Source of the DNA: Butyricicoccus pullicaecorum
GTDB taxonomy: Bacteria > Bacillota > Clostridia > Oscillospirales > Butyricicoccaceae
Assembly: GCA_018366195.1 (NCBI GenBank)
Contig: JAGZIN010000010.1
Location: forward strand, 1-64,000
Length of the DNA: 64,000 nt
Reading direction: 5' to 3'
Translations under genes and position numbers: made by a program
Notes under the pieces: model-generated
Database searches by the model: none
Seen by the model: only the letters and a program-made list of their open reading frames with translations
Told to the model about the DNA's origin: nothing
Shown: one piece after another, positions 33,807 through 43,096 of the stretch
Numbering within the stretch: position 1 is the first letter of the stretch
How the letters are laid out: each line of letters begins with the position of its first letter

Positions 33807-34919
33807 ATGAAATTTTCATGCGAAAAAACTGCGTTACTCGATGCAATCTCCATCGCTTCCAGAGCAGTTTCCACAAAATCTACCATCGCAATTTTAGAAG
33901 GTCTGCGCATCACAGCAGCGGATCACTTAACACTTTCCGGATATGACCTTTCCATTGGAATCCGCACACAAGTCGATGCCCAAATTATGCAGCCCGGCGA
34001 AATCGTCCTCAGTGCAAAACTCCTCGGTGACATTGTTCGCAAACTTCCAAATGATACTGTATATGTAGAAACAGATGAAAAATTGCTCACTACCATCAAA
34101 TGTGGCCGTTCTGTATTCAATTTAGTTGCATCTGCCTGCGATGACTTTCCAGTCATGCCCGAAGTCAACGCAGCACAAACCATTTCAATCCCCGAAAACA
34201 TGCTAAAATCCATGATTAACCAGACCGTTTTTGCAGTTTCGGACAATCAAGCAAAACCCATTCACACAGGCTGTCTTTTTGAACTCATAAACGGCAGATT
34301 AACTGTTGTTGCAGTCGATGGATTCCGTCTGTCCATTCGACGCGAAACACTGGAACAGATTCCAGAAAAAGACATGAACTTTGTCGTCCCGGGACCTGCT
34401 TTACGAGAAGTTGAACGTATTTTACACGAAGATGACAGCCAATTTGCAACAATTTGCCCTGGAGAAAAGCATATTCTGTTCGCTTTGGGACAAACCACTC
34501 TCGTTTGCCGGCTGATTGACGGAGAATTTTTAAATTACAATGCAGCCATTCCATCGTCCTTCGAATACACGGTACAAACCAACACCCGTGAAGTCATCAC
34601 ATGCTTGGAACGCGTCTCCCTTTTGGTATCCGAACGCCTCAAAAATCCGGTTCGTGTCACATTTGACGGGTCTGTTATGAAAATGACCTGCATTACAGCA
34701 CTCGGAAAATCGTATGATGAATGTATGATAAACGGCAATGTATCCGAACTGGAAATTGGGTTCAACAGCCGATATTTACTCGATGCATTGCGTGCATGCA
34801 ACGATGAAACGGTACAAATTTCACTCAAAGGTGCACTCAATCCAATCGTTTTGACCCCAATCGAAGGGGACAAATACACCTATCTCGTTTTACCAGTGAG
34901 GTTAAAAGCTGATGCCTAA
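33807..34919 (+). CDS. dnaN: DNA polymerase III beta subunit (sliding clamp)
   Basis: 370 residues with the three-fold clamp repeat. N-terminal MKFSCEKTALLDAISIASRAVSTKST and C-terminal YLVLPVRLKA are typical. A ribosome site AAAGGA lies about 12 nt upstream. It holds polymerase on DNA and recruits clamp-binding partners. Its stop overlaps the next gene by 8 nt. Confidence 0.97.
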   Translation: MKFSCEKTALLDAISIASRAVSTKSTIAILEGLRITAADHLTLSGYDLSIGIRTQVDAQIMQPGEIVLSAKLLGDIVRKLPNDTVYVETDEKLLTTIKCGRSVFNLVASACDDFPVMPEVNAAQTISIPENMLKSMINQTVFAVSDNQAKPIHTGCLFELINGRLTVVAVDGFRLSIRRETLEQIPEKDMNFVVPGPALREVERILHEDDSQFATICPGEKHILFALGQTTLVCRLIDGEFLNYNAAIPSSFEYTVQTNTREVITCLERVSLLVSERLKNPVRVTFDGSVMKMTCITALGKSYDECMINGNVSELEIGFNSRYLLDALRACNDETVQISLKGALNPIVLTPIEGDKYTYLVLPVRLKADA

Positions 34920-35121
34920 AAAAATTACGATTTCAAGTGAATTTATCAAGCTCGATGCTCTCCTCAAATTTGCGAATCTGGTTTCCTCTGGCGGGGAAGC
35001 CAAAATCCGAATTGCACAGGGCGAAGTTTTTGTGAATGGAGCCCCCTGTTTGATGCGCGGAAAAAAGCTCCGCGCAGGCGATATCATTACACTCGATGAA
35101 GAAAGTGTCGAAATTGTTTGA
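34912..35121 (+). CDS. S4-domain RNA-binding protein (YaaA/RlbA type)
   Basis: 69 residues, overlapping dnaN by 8 nt. It is one S4 domain (FIKLDALLKFANLVSSGGEA ... VFVNGAPCLMRGKKLRAGD). The location between dnaN and recF is conserved in Firmicutes (B. subtilis yaaA/rlbA), where it is linked to ribosome assembly. Confidence 0.92.
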   Translation: MPKKITISSEFIKLDALLKFANLVSSGGEAKIRIAQGEVFVNGAPCLMRGKKLRAGDIITLDEESVEIV

Positions 35122-35140
35122 TTTTGAGCAAAAATCTCTT

Positions 35141-35156
35141 TGTTTCACGTGAAACA
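35141..35156. promoter_or_regulatory. parS: parS site upstream of recF
   Basis: Perfect TGTTTCACGTGAAACA, with dyad symmetry extending two more bases each side (35139-35158). It is the parS closest to oriC in this window. Confidence 0.93.
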
Positions 35157-35186
35157 AATGCAAAATAATAGAAAGCAGGCAGTTTT

Positions 35187-36299
35187 TTGGTTGACCAACT
35201 GATTTTAGAAAATTTTAGAAATTACGAGGCGGCTGCTTTACATTTTAATCCAGCAGTGAATTTAATTGTGGGAGAAAATGCACAGGGAAAGACAAATTTA
35301 CTGGAAGCAACTGCTGCACTTTCTACGCTCAAGCTGTTCCGAACGGCGCAAAAAAAAGAAGGCTTGCGATTTGGCACGAATGAAGCACGGATTTGTGGCG
35401 TGTTTCATACAGAAGGACATGAAGTAACCCTAGAGATGCGGATACATCGAGAACGTGCAATGGAATTGCGCCGCAATGGAATCCGAGTACGCCGTCAGGG
35501 TGATGTACGCGGAATATTACGCACAGTATTATTTTGCCCAGATGACCTCATGCTCATTCGGGCGGGCGCCGCTGCCAGACGACGTTTTCTGGATACTGCA
35601 CTTTGTCAGCTGCGACCCAATTATGCAAGTGCACTTGCAGAATATGAAAGGGTCACTGCACACAAATTGCGTATTTTGAAGGATAGTCAGGAGAAAATTG
35701 CATTATTGGATTTGCTGGACGATTTTACGCTGCGTCAGTGCAGATTGGGGGCGCGCATTGTCCGATATCGAGCGGCATATATTCACAAGCTTTCCGAATT
35801 GGCGCGGCAGCTGCACGCAGACGCTGCACCAAAGGAACGATTGGATTGCACCTATCAAACCATTTCCCGTGACCCTTTTGCCTCAGCAGCGGCCATCGAA
35901 GCGGAACTGCAGGAGTATGCCTTTGCGCATCGACAGGCAGAAATTGCTGCCCGCTCTTGTCTTTGCGGAGTACACAAAGATGATTTGCTTCTGCATTTGA
36001 ATGGTGTGCCGGCAGCAGCCTATGCATCTCAGGGACAGACACGCACCGCAGCGCTTGCCCTCAAGCTCGCGGAGCGTGCGGTCTTTTTTGATGCCGATCA
36101 TGCTTATCCGGTTTTGCTGCTTGATGATGTTTTATCTGAGCTGGATCGCAGGCGGCAGGAATTTGTTCTCAATCATCTGGGACAGGGACAGGTCATTATT
36201 ACCTGCTGTGAGCCGGAGACTGCGGAGCGCTTTCAAGCTGGCTCGGTATTTCACGTGCAAAACGGAAAAGTGCGGCAGGACGAAAAAAATATCAGATGA
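35187..36299 (+). CDS. recF: DNA replication/repair protein RecF
   Basis: 370 residues. SMC-like ATPase with Walker A GENAQGKTN (about 30-38) and C-terminal signature/Walker B (ASQGQTRTAALALKLAER, LLLDDVLSELD). It loads RecA at gaps. The TTG start (MVDQLILENFRNYE) fits the family N-terminus, but the ribosome site is weak; no better start is in frame. Confidence 0.95.
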   Translation: MVDQLILENFRNYEAAALHFNPAVNLIVGENAQGKTNLLEATAALSTLKLFRTAQKKEGLRFGTNEARICGVFHTEGHEVTLEMRIHRERAMELRRNGIRVRRQGDVRGILRTVLFCPDDLMLIRAGAAARRRFLDTALCQLRPNYASALAEYERVTAHKLRILKDSQEKIALLDLLDDFTLRQCRLGARIVRYRAAYIHKLSELARQLHADAAPKERLDCTYQTISRDPFASAAAIEAELQEYAFAHRQAEIAARSCLCGVHKDDLLLHLNGVPAAAYASQGQTRTAALALKLAERAVFFDADHAYPVLLLDDVLSELDRRRQEFVLNHLGQGQVIITCCEPETAERFQAGSVFHVQNGKVRQDEKNIR

Positions 36300-36346
36300 A
36301 TTGAAAAAAATTACAGATTATCCTAACAAATTCCTTGAAAATGTGG

Positions 36347-36352
36347 TATAAT
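36347..36352 (+). promoter_or_regulatory. Extended -10 promoter upstream of remB/gyrB
   Basis: TGGTATAAT (TGn-TATAAT), no clear -35. It lies 190 bp upstream of the remB start, in the 239-bp recF-remB gap. That gap holds no gene. Confidence 0.5.
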
Positions 36353-36538
36353 AAGCATAAGCGGTTGTTGTATATACGCGATATCCGGACAGCTTTCTCA
36401 GTCAGGCTTCCAAAAGCATCAAACAAGCCTGCTGCATCAAAAATCGGAAAACCGTACCATGTCGTTCTGCTGCCGTGCCTGTCCGAAATCGGTTCGGCGG
36501 AGCAGTATTATTTTTTTGTGCTCCGGAGGTATCCGTGT

Positions 36539-36817
36539 ATGTATGTTCATATTGGTCAGGACTATATGGTTCCCATACACAGCATCGTGTCCGTTTTTGA
36601 TATGGATACAGCAACCTGGTCCAAACATACCCGCAAGCTGCTGACTCGTCTGGAGCAGGAAGGCCGCGTTGTCGCTGTCTGTGAGGATTTGCCCAAGTCT
36701 GCTGTCCTGTGTGAGGGCGCACTTGGCGAGATTCTGTATATCTCTCAGATTTCCAGCGCAGCATTGCAGCGTCGTATGGAACATGGAATTGATGTGATTG
36801 CTGGGAACCTTTTATGA
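36539..36817 (+). CDS. remB: RemB/YaaB-type DUF370 protein
   Basis: 92 residues. The ATG at 36539 lies 9 nt after GGAGG; the longer open frame upstream is non-coding. It starts MYVHIGQDYMVPIHSIVSVFDMD, the usual start of the RemA/RemB (extracellular matrix regulator) family. Located between recF and gyrB exactly as B. subtilis yaaB/remB. A hairpin (36498-36504 with 36519-36525) ends at its ribosome site. Confidence 0.9.
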   Translation: MYVHIGQDYMVPIHSIVSVFDMDTATWSKHTRKLLTRLEQEGRVVAVCEDLPKSAVLCEGALGEILYISQISSAALQRRMEHGIDVIAGNLL

Positions 36818-36861
36818 CCTGTAAATAGACCCGATCACCCCCGAAAAAGGAATTTAGAATT

Positions 36862-38808
36862 ATGAGTATGAGTGAAGAAATGTTAGACCTGAAGGTTACG
36901 GAGACGTATGACGAAAGTCAGATTCAGGTACTGGAAGGTCTGGAAGCCGTGCGCAAGCGCCCAGGCATGTATATCGGCTCAACCTCAGAGCGCGGTCTGC
37001 ATCATTTGGTGTATGAAATCGTTGATAACTCCATTGACGAGGCGCTGGCGGGCTACTGTACGCACATTGAAGTGACGATTGAAAAGGATAATGTGATTGC
37101 TGTTGCGGACAATGGACGTGGTATCCCGGTAGGAATCCACCCCCAAATGGGAATTCCTACGCTGGAGGTCGTTTTGACTGTCCTGCATGCAGGCGGTAAA
37201 TTCGGCGGTGATGGCTATAAGGTGTCCGGTGGCTTGCACGGCGTTGGTTCTTCGGTGGTCAATGCACTGTCTCGCTGGCTGGAGGCAGAGGTGCGTGACG
37301 GCACGCAGAAGCATACCATGCGCTTTGAACGCGGACAGACCGTGCGCCCGATTGAAGCAGTGCCCTGTACAGAAGAATGTGGTACGACCATTCGCTTTCA
37401 GGCAGATCCGGAAATCTTTGAGACAACGGTTTATGATTATGAAACGCTGCTCAAGCGTTTGCGGGAAGCAGCATTTTTGAATGCGGGTATCCGTATTACC
37501 CTGCGCGATGAGCGCGAAGATGAGATACGTGAGGATATCATGTACTATGAAGGTGGTATCCGTGAATTTGTATCATTTTTGAATGCCAATAAATCACCCA
37601 TTCATAATGATGTCATCTATATGGAGGGAATGCGCGAAAATAGTATGGCTGAGGTAGCCATGCAGTATACCGATTCCTACAATGAAAGCATGATTTCATT
37701 TGCCAACAATATCGAGACGACCGAGGGAGGAACGCATGAAACAGGCTTTAAGTCTGCTCTGACCAAGGTGCTCAATGATTATGGCAGAAAATACAATCTC
37801 ATCAAGGAAAATGATAAGAATTTGTCCGGAGATGATGTAAGAGAGGGTCTTACCGTCATTATTTCGGTCAAATTGCAGGAAGCGCAGTTTGAGGGACAAA
37901 CCAAAACCAAGCTGGGAAACAGCGATATGCGCACCTTGGTGGAAACGATGGTAGGAGAGCGGCTGCCTATTTTTCTGGAGGAAAATCCCGCAGTCGCGCG
38001 CATCATTATCGACAAGGCACAGACAGCTTCTCGTGCGCGCGAGGCGGCACGCCGCGCGCGTGAGCTGACCCGAAGAAAGTCTGCCTTGGAGTCCAATTCT
38101 CTGCCCGGAAAGTTGGCAGACTGTCAGGAGCGAGATCCTGCGCTCACGGAAATTTATATCGTCGAGGGTGATTCGGCAGGCGGTTCGGCAAAGGAAGGAC
38201 GAGATCGCCGGTATCAGGCAATTTTACCGCTTTGGGGCAAGATGCTCAATGTAGAAAAGGCGCGTCTGGATAAGGTTTATGGCAACGAAAAGCTGACTCC
38301 GATGATTACAGCCTTTGGCGCAGGTTTTGGCGAAGATTTTGATGTGTCGAAGCTGCGCTATGGCAAAATCATTCTAATGGCTGATGCCGATGTCGATGGT
38401 TCCCATATTCGCACGCTGCTGCTCACCTTCTTTTTCCGCTTTATGCGTCCGCTGATTGAGCAGGGGCATGTATATATTGCCCAGCCACCACTGTTTAAGA
38501 ACGAAAAGGGAAAAAATGAAAAGACAAAGCTTGTACGCTATACCTATGACGAGGCAGAACAGCGCCGCGTTTTGAATGAAATGGGGGAAGGCGTGCGTGT
38601 TCAGCGCTATAAGGGTCTTGGTGAAATGGACCCAGAGCAGCTTTGGGAGACGACAATGAATCCGGAAAACCGTATTTTGCTGCAGGTAACGCTAGATGAT
38701 GCGGCAATGGCAGATCAGACCTTTACGCTGCTGATGGGTGAGAAGGTTGAGCCAAGACGAGATTTTATTGAAAAAAATGCAAGATATGTAGAAAATCTCG
38801 ATGTATAA
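36862..38808 (+). CDS. gyrB: DNA gyrase subunit B
   Basis: 648 residues. GHKL ATPase domain (EIVDNSIDEALAGYC, DNGRGIPVG, GGLHGVGSSVVNAL), transducer, and TOPRIM domain (EGDSAGGSAKEGRDRRYQ, ADADVDGSHIRTLL). With GyrA it introduces negative supercoils. The quinolone-region motif usually PL[KR]GKILN reads PLWGKMLN here (Trp458), a change from charged to aromatic. Confidence 0.98.
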   Translation: MSMSEEMLDLKVTETYDESQIQVLEGLEAVRKRPGMYIGSTSERGLHHLVYEIVDNSIDEALAGYCTHIEVTIEKDNVIAVADNGRGIPVGIHPQMGIPTLEVVLTVLHAGGKFGGDGYKVSGGLHGVGSSVVNALSRWLEAEVRDGTQKHTMRFERGQTVRPIEAVPCTEECGTTIRFQADPEIFETTVYDYETLLKRLREAAFLNAGIRITLRDEREDEIREDIMYYEGGIREFVSFLNANKSPIHNDVIYMEGMRENSMAEVAMQYTDSYNESMISFANNIETTEGGTHETGFKSALTKVLNDYGRKYNLIKENDKNLSGDDVREGLTVIISVKLQEAQFEGQTKTKLGNSDMRTLVETMVGERLPIFLEENPAVARIIIDKAQTASRAREAARRARELTRRKSALESNSLPGKLADCQERDPALTEIYIVEGDSAGGSAKEGRDRRYQAILPLWGKMLNVEKARLDKVYGNEKLTPMITAFGAGFGEDFDVSKLRYGKIILMADADVDGSHIRTLLLTFFFRFMRPLIEQGHVYIAQPPLFKNEKGKNEKTKLVRYTYDEAEQRRVLNEMGEGVRVQRYKGLGEMDPEQLWETTMNPENRILLQVTLDDAAMADQTFTLLMGEKVEPRRDFIEKNARYVENLDV

Positions 38809-38885
38809 TCGGTTTTTTACAATGGCAGCCGCTTCATGCAGCTGTCGGGTCCAATTGTTGAATGTCCTCTCATTGGAGGTACCAA

Positions 38886-41450
38886 ATGAGTCAAGAATAC
38901 GAAAATCAAATCATTAAGCCGGTCGATTTGGATCGGGAAATGCGTAAATCCTACATTGCTTATGCAATGAGTGTTATTGTCGGGCGTGCCCTGCCTGATG
39001 TGCGTGATGGACTGAAACCTGTGCATCGCCGTATCCTCTACGCAATGTATGAGGACGGGCTGACCTCAGAAAAACCATTCCGCAAATCGGCAACGACCGT
39101 TGGTAATGTACTGGGACGTTATCACCCGCATGGTGATGCTTCTGTTTATGATGCCATGGTGCGTATGGCGCAGCCATTTTCCCTGCGCTATCCGCTGATT
39201 GAGGGACACGGCAACTTCGGCTCCGTGGACGGAGACCCCCCTGCTGCATATCGTTATACAGAAGCGCGTATGGCAAAGCTTTCCAATGCGATGCTGTCGG
39301 ATATCAAGAAGGAAACGGTCGATTTTATTCCAAACTTTGATGAGGAAAGAAAAGAACCGGTCGTTCTCCCTTCCCGCTTTCCCAATCTGCTGGTCAATGG
39401 CTCCTCGGGTATTGCTGTTGGTATGGCAACCAACATTCCGCCGCACAATTTGGGTGAGGTCATTGACGGCATTTGTCATGTCATCGAGCACCCCGAGTGT
39501 GACCTTGATGATCTTTGTGCCATCATCAAGGGACCAGACTTCCCTACGGGCGGCATTATCATGGGACGGGCGGGGATTCGTGCTGCTTATGCAACCGGAC
39601 GCGGCAAGGTCAAGGTGCGTGCGCGCTGCGAAATTGAGGATATGCCAAATACCTCCAATCGTCAGCGTATTATTGTCACGGAAATCCCCTATATGGTGAA
39701 TAAGGCACGCCTTGTGGAGACGATTGCCAATTTGGTCAAGGATAAGCGTGTAGAAGGCATTTCTGATGTTCGAGATGAATCGTCTCGTGAGGGAATGCGT
39801 GTGGTCATTGAGTGCAAACGGGATTCCAATGCACAGGTTATTTTGAATCAGCTTTATAACTATACACAGCTGCAGGATACCTGCTCGATGAATCACCTCG
39901 CACTGGTGCCGATTCCGCATGCCGGCGTGGACAAGGTGCAGCCAAAGGTGCTCTCGCTGCGTGAAATGATTGACTGGTATATCACGTTCCAAAAAGACGT
40001 GGTCGCACGCCGTGTGCAGTTCGATTTGAATCGTGCAGCAGCCCGTGCGCACATTTTGGAAGGCTTGAAGGTTGCAACCGATCAAGATAATATTGACCGG
40101 ATTATTGCGATTATCCGTGCTTCCCGTTCGGAGACGGAAGCAAAGGAAAATCTTTGCCGTGAGCCATTCTGGATTGATCAGATTGCACTGCTGGGCATTA
40201 CAGAGGGTTCTGCGCATTTCGAATTCCATCTGGACGATGTGCAGGCACAGGCAATCGTGGATATGCGTCTGGGACGTCTGTCCGGCTTGGAGCAGCAGAA
40301 GCTCAATGAAGAATATGCAGAGATTGAGGGACGCATTGCCTCTTTCCGTGAGATTCTTTCGGCTGATGAAAATATTTTAGCGGTCGTAAAGGCAGAATTG
40401 CAGGAAATTCGTGCAGGCTATGCAGATGAGCGCCGTACCGAGATTGCAGCAGTGGCAGATGATTTGGATATTGAAGACTTGATTGAGGAGCAGGATTGTA
40501 CCTACACCCTGACACAGGCAGGCTATATCAAACGTATGCCAACCTCGGCTTATCGAACCCAGCGGCGCGGCGGACGCGGTGTCAATGCAATGTCTACACG
40601 GGAAGAAGACTTTGTGCGCCATGTCTTTACGGCATCGACGCATGACAATATCCTCTTTTTCTCTAATCTGGGCAAGGTCTATAAGCTCAAGGGTTATCAG
40701 ATTCCGGAGGCAGGACGTACAGCGAAGGGACAGAATATTGTAAATCTTCTGGAAATTGAGAATGGCGAGAAAATTACTGCAATGTTTGCGATTCGAGAAT
40801 TTTCAGATGATAAGTATATGGTGTTTGTCACCAGACAGGGCGTAATCAAGCGCGTTGTGCTGAGTGATTTGCAGAATATCCGTAAGGTTGGATTGCGTGC
40901 ATTGAGTTTAGCGGAGGGAGATTTGCTGATAGATGTGCGCTTGACCGATGGATTGGAAAATATTCTCATTGCAACCCATCAGGGACGCGCCATTACATTC
41001 GATGAAACCGAAGTTCGTGCAATGGGACGGCAGGCTGCCGGCGTTCGCGGCATTCGGCTCAACGAAGGCGATTATGTTGTCGGCGCAGCCCGTGCGCGAA
41101 AGGGTGCACAGGTGCTTTCCATCACAGAAAATGGTTATGGCAAGCGTACACCGGTAGAGGAGTTCAGTGTGCATCACCGTGGAGGAAGCGGGATTCTGCT
41201 GCATGGCATTACGGAAAAGACCGGATACATTGCTGGAATCGCGGTTGTTGATTCGGAAAATGATTTAATGATTATCACAGATGATGGCGTTATGATTCGC
41301 GTGCCGGTTGAAGATATTCGTCAGTGCGGAAGAAACAGTCAGGGCGTCATTGCAATGCGTATCGGAGAAGATGTGCGCGTGATTTCGATTGCCCGAACCG
41401 ACTCAGAGGATACGGAGACAGACGAAGCAGACGAAGATTCTGCTGAGTAA
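38886..41450 (+). CDS. gyrA: DNA gyrase subunit A
   Basis: 854 residues. The ATG at 38886 follows GGAGG; an ATG 8 codons earlier is upstream of the ribosome site. The catalytic Tyr is in AAYRYTEARM (Tyr124). The GyrA-box QRRGGRG is present in the C-terminal pinwheel domain, needed for DNA wrapping. The quinolone-binding helix reads HPHGDASVYDAMVR, with Ala85 where E. coli has Ser83. The acidic tail ends in DEADEDSAE. A terminator follows. Confidence 0.98.
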   Translation: MSQEYENQIIKPVDLDREMRKSYIAYAMSVIVGRALPDVRDGLKPVHRRILYAMYEDGLTSEKPFRKSATTVGNVLGRYHPHGDASVYDAMVRMAQPFSLRYPLIEGHGNFGSVDGDPPAAYRYTEARMAKLSNAMLSDIKKETVDFIPNFDEERKEPVVLPSRFPNLLVNGSSGIAVGMATNIPPHNLGEVIDGICHVIEHPECDLDDLCAIIKGPDFPTGGIIMGRAGIRAAYATGRGKVKVRARCEIEDMPNTSNRQRIIVTEIPYMVNKARLVETIANLVKDKRVEGISDVRDESSREGMRVVIECKRDSNAQVILNQLYNYTQLQDTCSMNHLALVPIPHAGVDKVQPKVLSLREMIDWYITFQKDVVARRVQFDLNRAAARAHILEGLKVATDQDNIDRIIAIIRASRSETEAKENLCREPFWIDQIALLGITEGSAHFEFHLDDVQAQAIVDMRLGRLSGLEQQKLNEEYAEIEGRIASFREILSADENILAVVKAELQEIRAGYADERRTEIAAVADDLDIEDLIEEQDCTYTLTQAGYIKRMPTSAYRTQRRGGRGVNAMSTREEDFVRHVFTASTHDNILFFSNLGKVYKLKGYQIPEAGRTAKGQNIVNLLEIENGEKITAMFAIREFSDDKYMVFVTRQGVIKRVVLSDLQNIRKVGLRALSLAEGDLLIDVRLTDGLENILIATHQGRAITFDETEVRAMGRQAAGVRGIRLNEGDYVVGAARARKGAQVLSITENGYGKRTPVEEFSVHHRGGSGILLHGITEKTGYIAGIAVVDSENDLMIITDDGVMIRVPVEDIRQCGRNSQGVIAMRIGEDVRVISIARTDSEDTETDEADEDSAE

Positions 41451-41483
41451 AAGAATACCGTGTAAAAAGCAGATAAAAATTAT

Positions 41484-41517
41484 AAAAAGCTCAAATCCAT
41501 GCAGATTTGGGCTTTTT
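41484..41517 (+). terminator. Terminator after gyrA
   Basis: A 14-bp stem (41484-41497 with 41504-41517, one G-T pair) with a 6-nt loop and T-run, 34 nt past gyrA. Confidence 0.85.
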
Positions 41518-41643
41518 GTATTGGAGTGAGACGGTGTTCTGCAATTTTACGGAAGTTGTAGCAAAAACATAAAATTAGTGAAAATATACAAAAAACTTCG
41601 GATAATATTATGCAATTAGGTGAAATACTTTCATGAAAAGCTC

Positions 41644-41672
41644 TTGTTCGCAGAAGAAAAACGGCTTATAAT
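41644..41672 (+). promoter_or_regulatory. Promoter of the antiporter gene
   Basis: -35 TTGTTC (41644-41649), 17-bp spacer and perfect -10 TATAAT (41667-41672). It lies in the 309-bp gap after gyrA, which otherwise shows only AT-rich DNA. Confidence 0.6.
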
Positions 41673-41759
41673 GTTCTAGGTTGTTTCGAAGAGAACCTGC
41701 TGATGGATTTGAGATACATTTGCAGGAACCGAACAATACAAAGAAGGGAGATAAAAAAG

Positions 41760-42962
41760 ATGCAGTCTTATGAATTCTTGCTGATTATTGCAGTCATTCT
41801 GCTATCTACCAAAGTGTTTGGTTTGATTTCTGAACGAGTACACATGCCGCAGGTCGTGGGTGCTTTGCTGGCAGGCGTTGTGCTGGGACCTTCTGTGCTG
41901 GGATTGGTACAGGAGACCGATTTCCTGCTCAAAACATCAGAAATCGGTGTCATCATTTTGATGTTTATGGCAGGGCTGGATACCGATTTGGAAGAACTGA
42001 AAAAGACCGGTGTAGCTTCGTTCGTCATTGCGCTCATTGGTGTTTTGGTACCGCTGGCTACGGGCACTGCACTGTATTTGGGCTTCTTCCCCGATGCGGG
42101 AGATCCACTGCACATGCTCAAGGCGCTGTTTATTGGTGTTGTGCTGACGGCAACCTCGGTTTCTATTACCGTGGAAACCCTGCGTGAAATGGGGAAACTC
42201 AAGGGAAAGGTTGGCACAGCGATTTTGGGCGCTGCAATCATTGACGATATTATGGGTATCGTGGTATTGACCTTGGTATCTGGTATGACTGACCCTTCGG
42301 TGAATCTGCTTTCTGTGATTGCACGCATTGCTGCGTTCTTTGTGGTATTGGTTGTGGTAGGGCTTGTGATGTACCGCCTGTTCCGTGCCATTACCCGAGA
42401 GTGGAGCAATCATCGACGCGTTGCCATCTATGCCCTTTCTTTCTGCCTCATCATGGCTTTTGTCGCAGAGCATTATTTTGGAATTGCAGATATCACAGGC
42501 GCGTACTTTGCCGGACTCATTTTATGTAATTTGATGGAAGCACGTGAATATATCAATAAGAAGATGAATATTGTATCTTATATGATATTCTCCCCGATTT
42601 TCTTTGCTTCAATCGGCATTAAAACGGAGCTGCACGGCATGACCACAAGCCTGCTGATTTTCTCTGTTGCATTGTTGGTTGTTGCAATTCTGACAAAAAT
42701 TATTGGCTGCGGTCTGGGTGCAAGATTGATGAAATTCAATTGGACGGATTCCCTTTCGATTGGTTTGGGTATGGTTTCTCGTGGTGAAGTGGCGTTGATT
42801 GTGGCACAAAAGGGCGCGCAGTCTGGTCTGGTGGACAGCCATTTGTTCCCGCCAATCGTTCTTATGGTGATTGTAACAACGCTCATCACGCCAATCCTGC
42901 TCAAGCTCTTTATGAAGGACCCGGAAGGAGCAGCACCCGAAATCCGTCACAATCATATTTGA
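41760..42962 (+). CDS. Cation/proton antiporter, CPA2 (KefB/NapA-like) family
   Basis: 400 residues, about 12 membrane segments, no C-terminal TrkA-N nucleotide domain. The ATG at 41760 follows GGGAG. Motifs VVGALLAGVVLGPSVLG, LMFMAGLDTDLEEL and the AAIIDDIMGIVVL segment (paired Asp of the ion site) identify the family. It probably exchanges Na+ or K+ for H+; which ion cannot be told. No regulatory partner lies beside it. Confidence 0.88.
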   Translation: MQSYEFLLIIAVILLSTKVFGLISERVHMPQVVGALLAGVVLGPSVLGLVQETDFLLKTSEIGVIILMFMAGLDTDLEELKKTGVASFVIALIGVLVPLATGTALYLGFFPDAGDPLHMLKALFIGVVLTATSVSITVETLREMGKLKGKVGTAILGAAIIDDIMGIVVLTLVSGMTDPSVNLLSVIARIAAFFVVLVVVGLVMYRLFRAITREWSNHRRVAIYALSFCLIMAFVAEHYFGIADITGAYFAGLILCNLMEAREYINKKMNIVSYMIFSPIFFASIGIKTELHGMTTSLLIFSVALLVVAILTKIIGCGLGARLMKFNWTDSLSIGLGMVSRGEVALIVAQKGAQSGLVDSHLFPPIVLMVIVTTLITPILLKLFMKDPEGAAPEIRHNHI

Positions 42963-43096
42963 TGAAACGCAAGGAAGCTGTCCAGTCCGACAGTTTCCCT
43001 GTTTCTTTACTGGAACTTTTTTGCAAATCATGCTATAATGATTCAGGCAATGAATGGAATTGCCTATGGAAATCCTTTTTACAGGAGGAAAGCTAC

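Noticed and set aside
36249..36264. parS-like sequence TATTTCACGTGCAAAA in recF
   Set aside because: The right half deviates (GCAAAA for GAAACA); too degenerate and inside a coding region.
39066..40229. Minus-strand 387-codon frame in gyrA
   Set aside because: Antisense shadow of gyrA.
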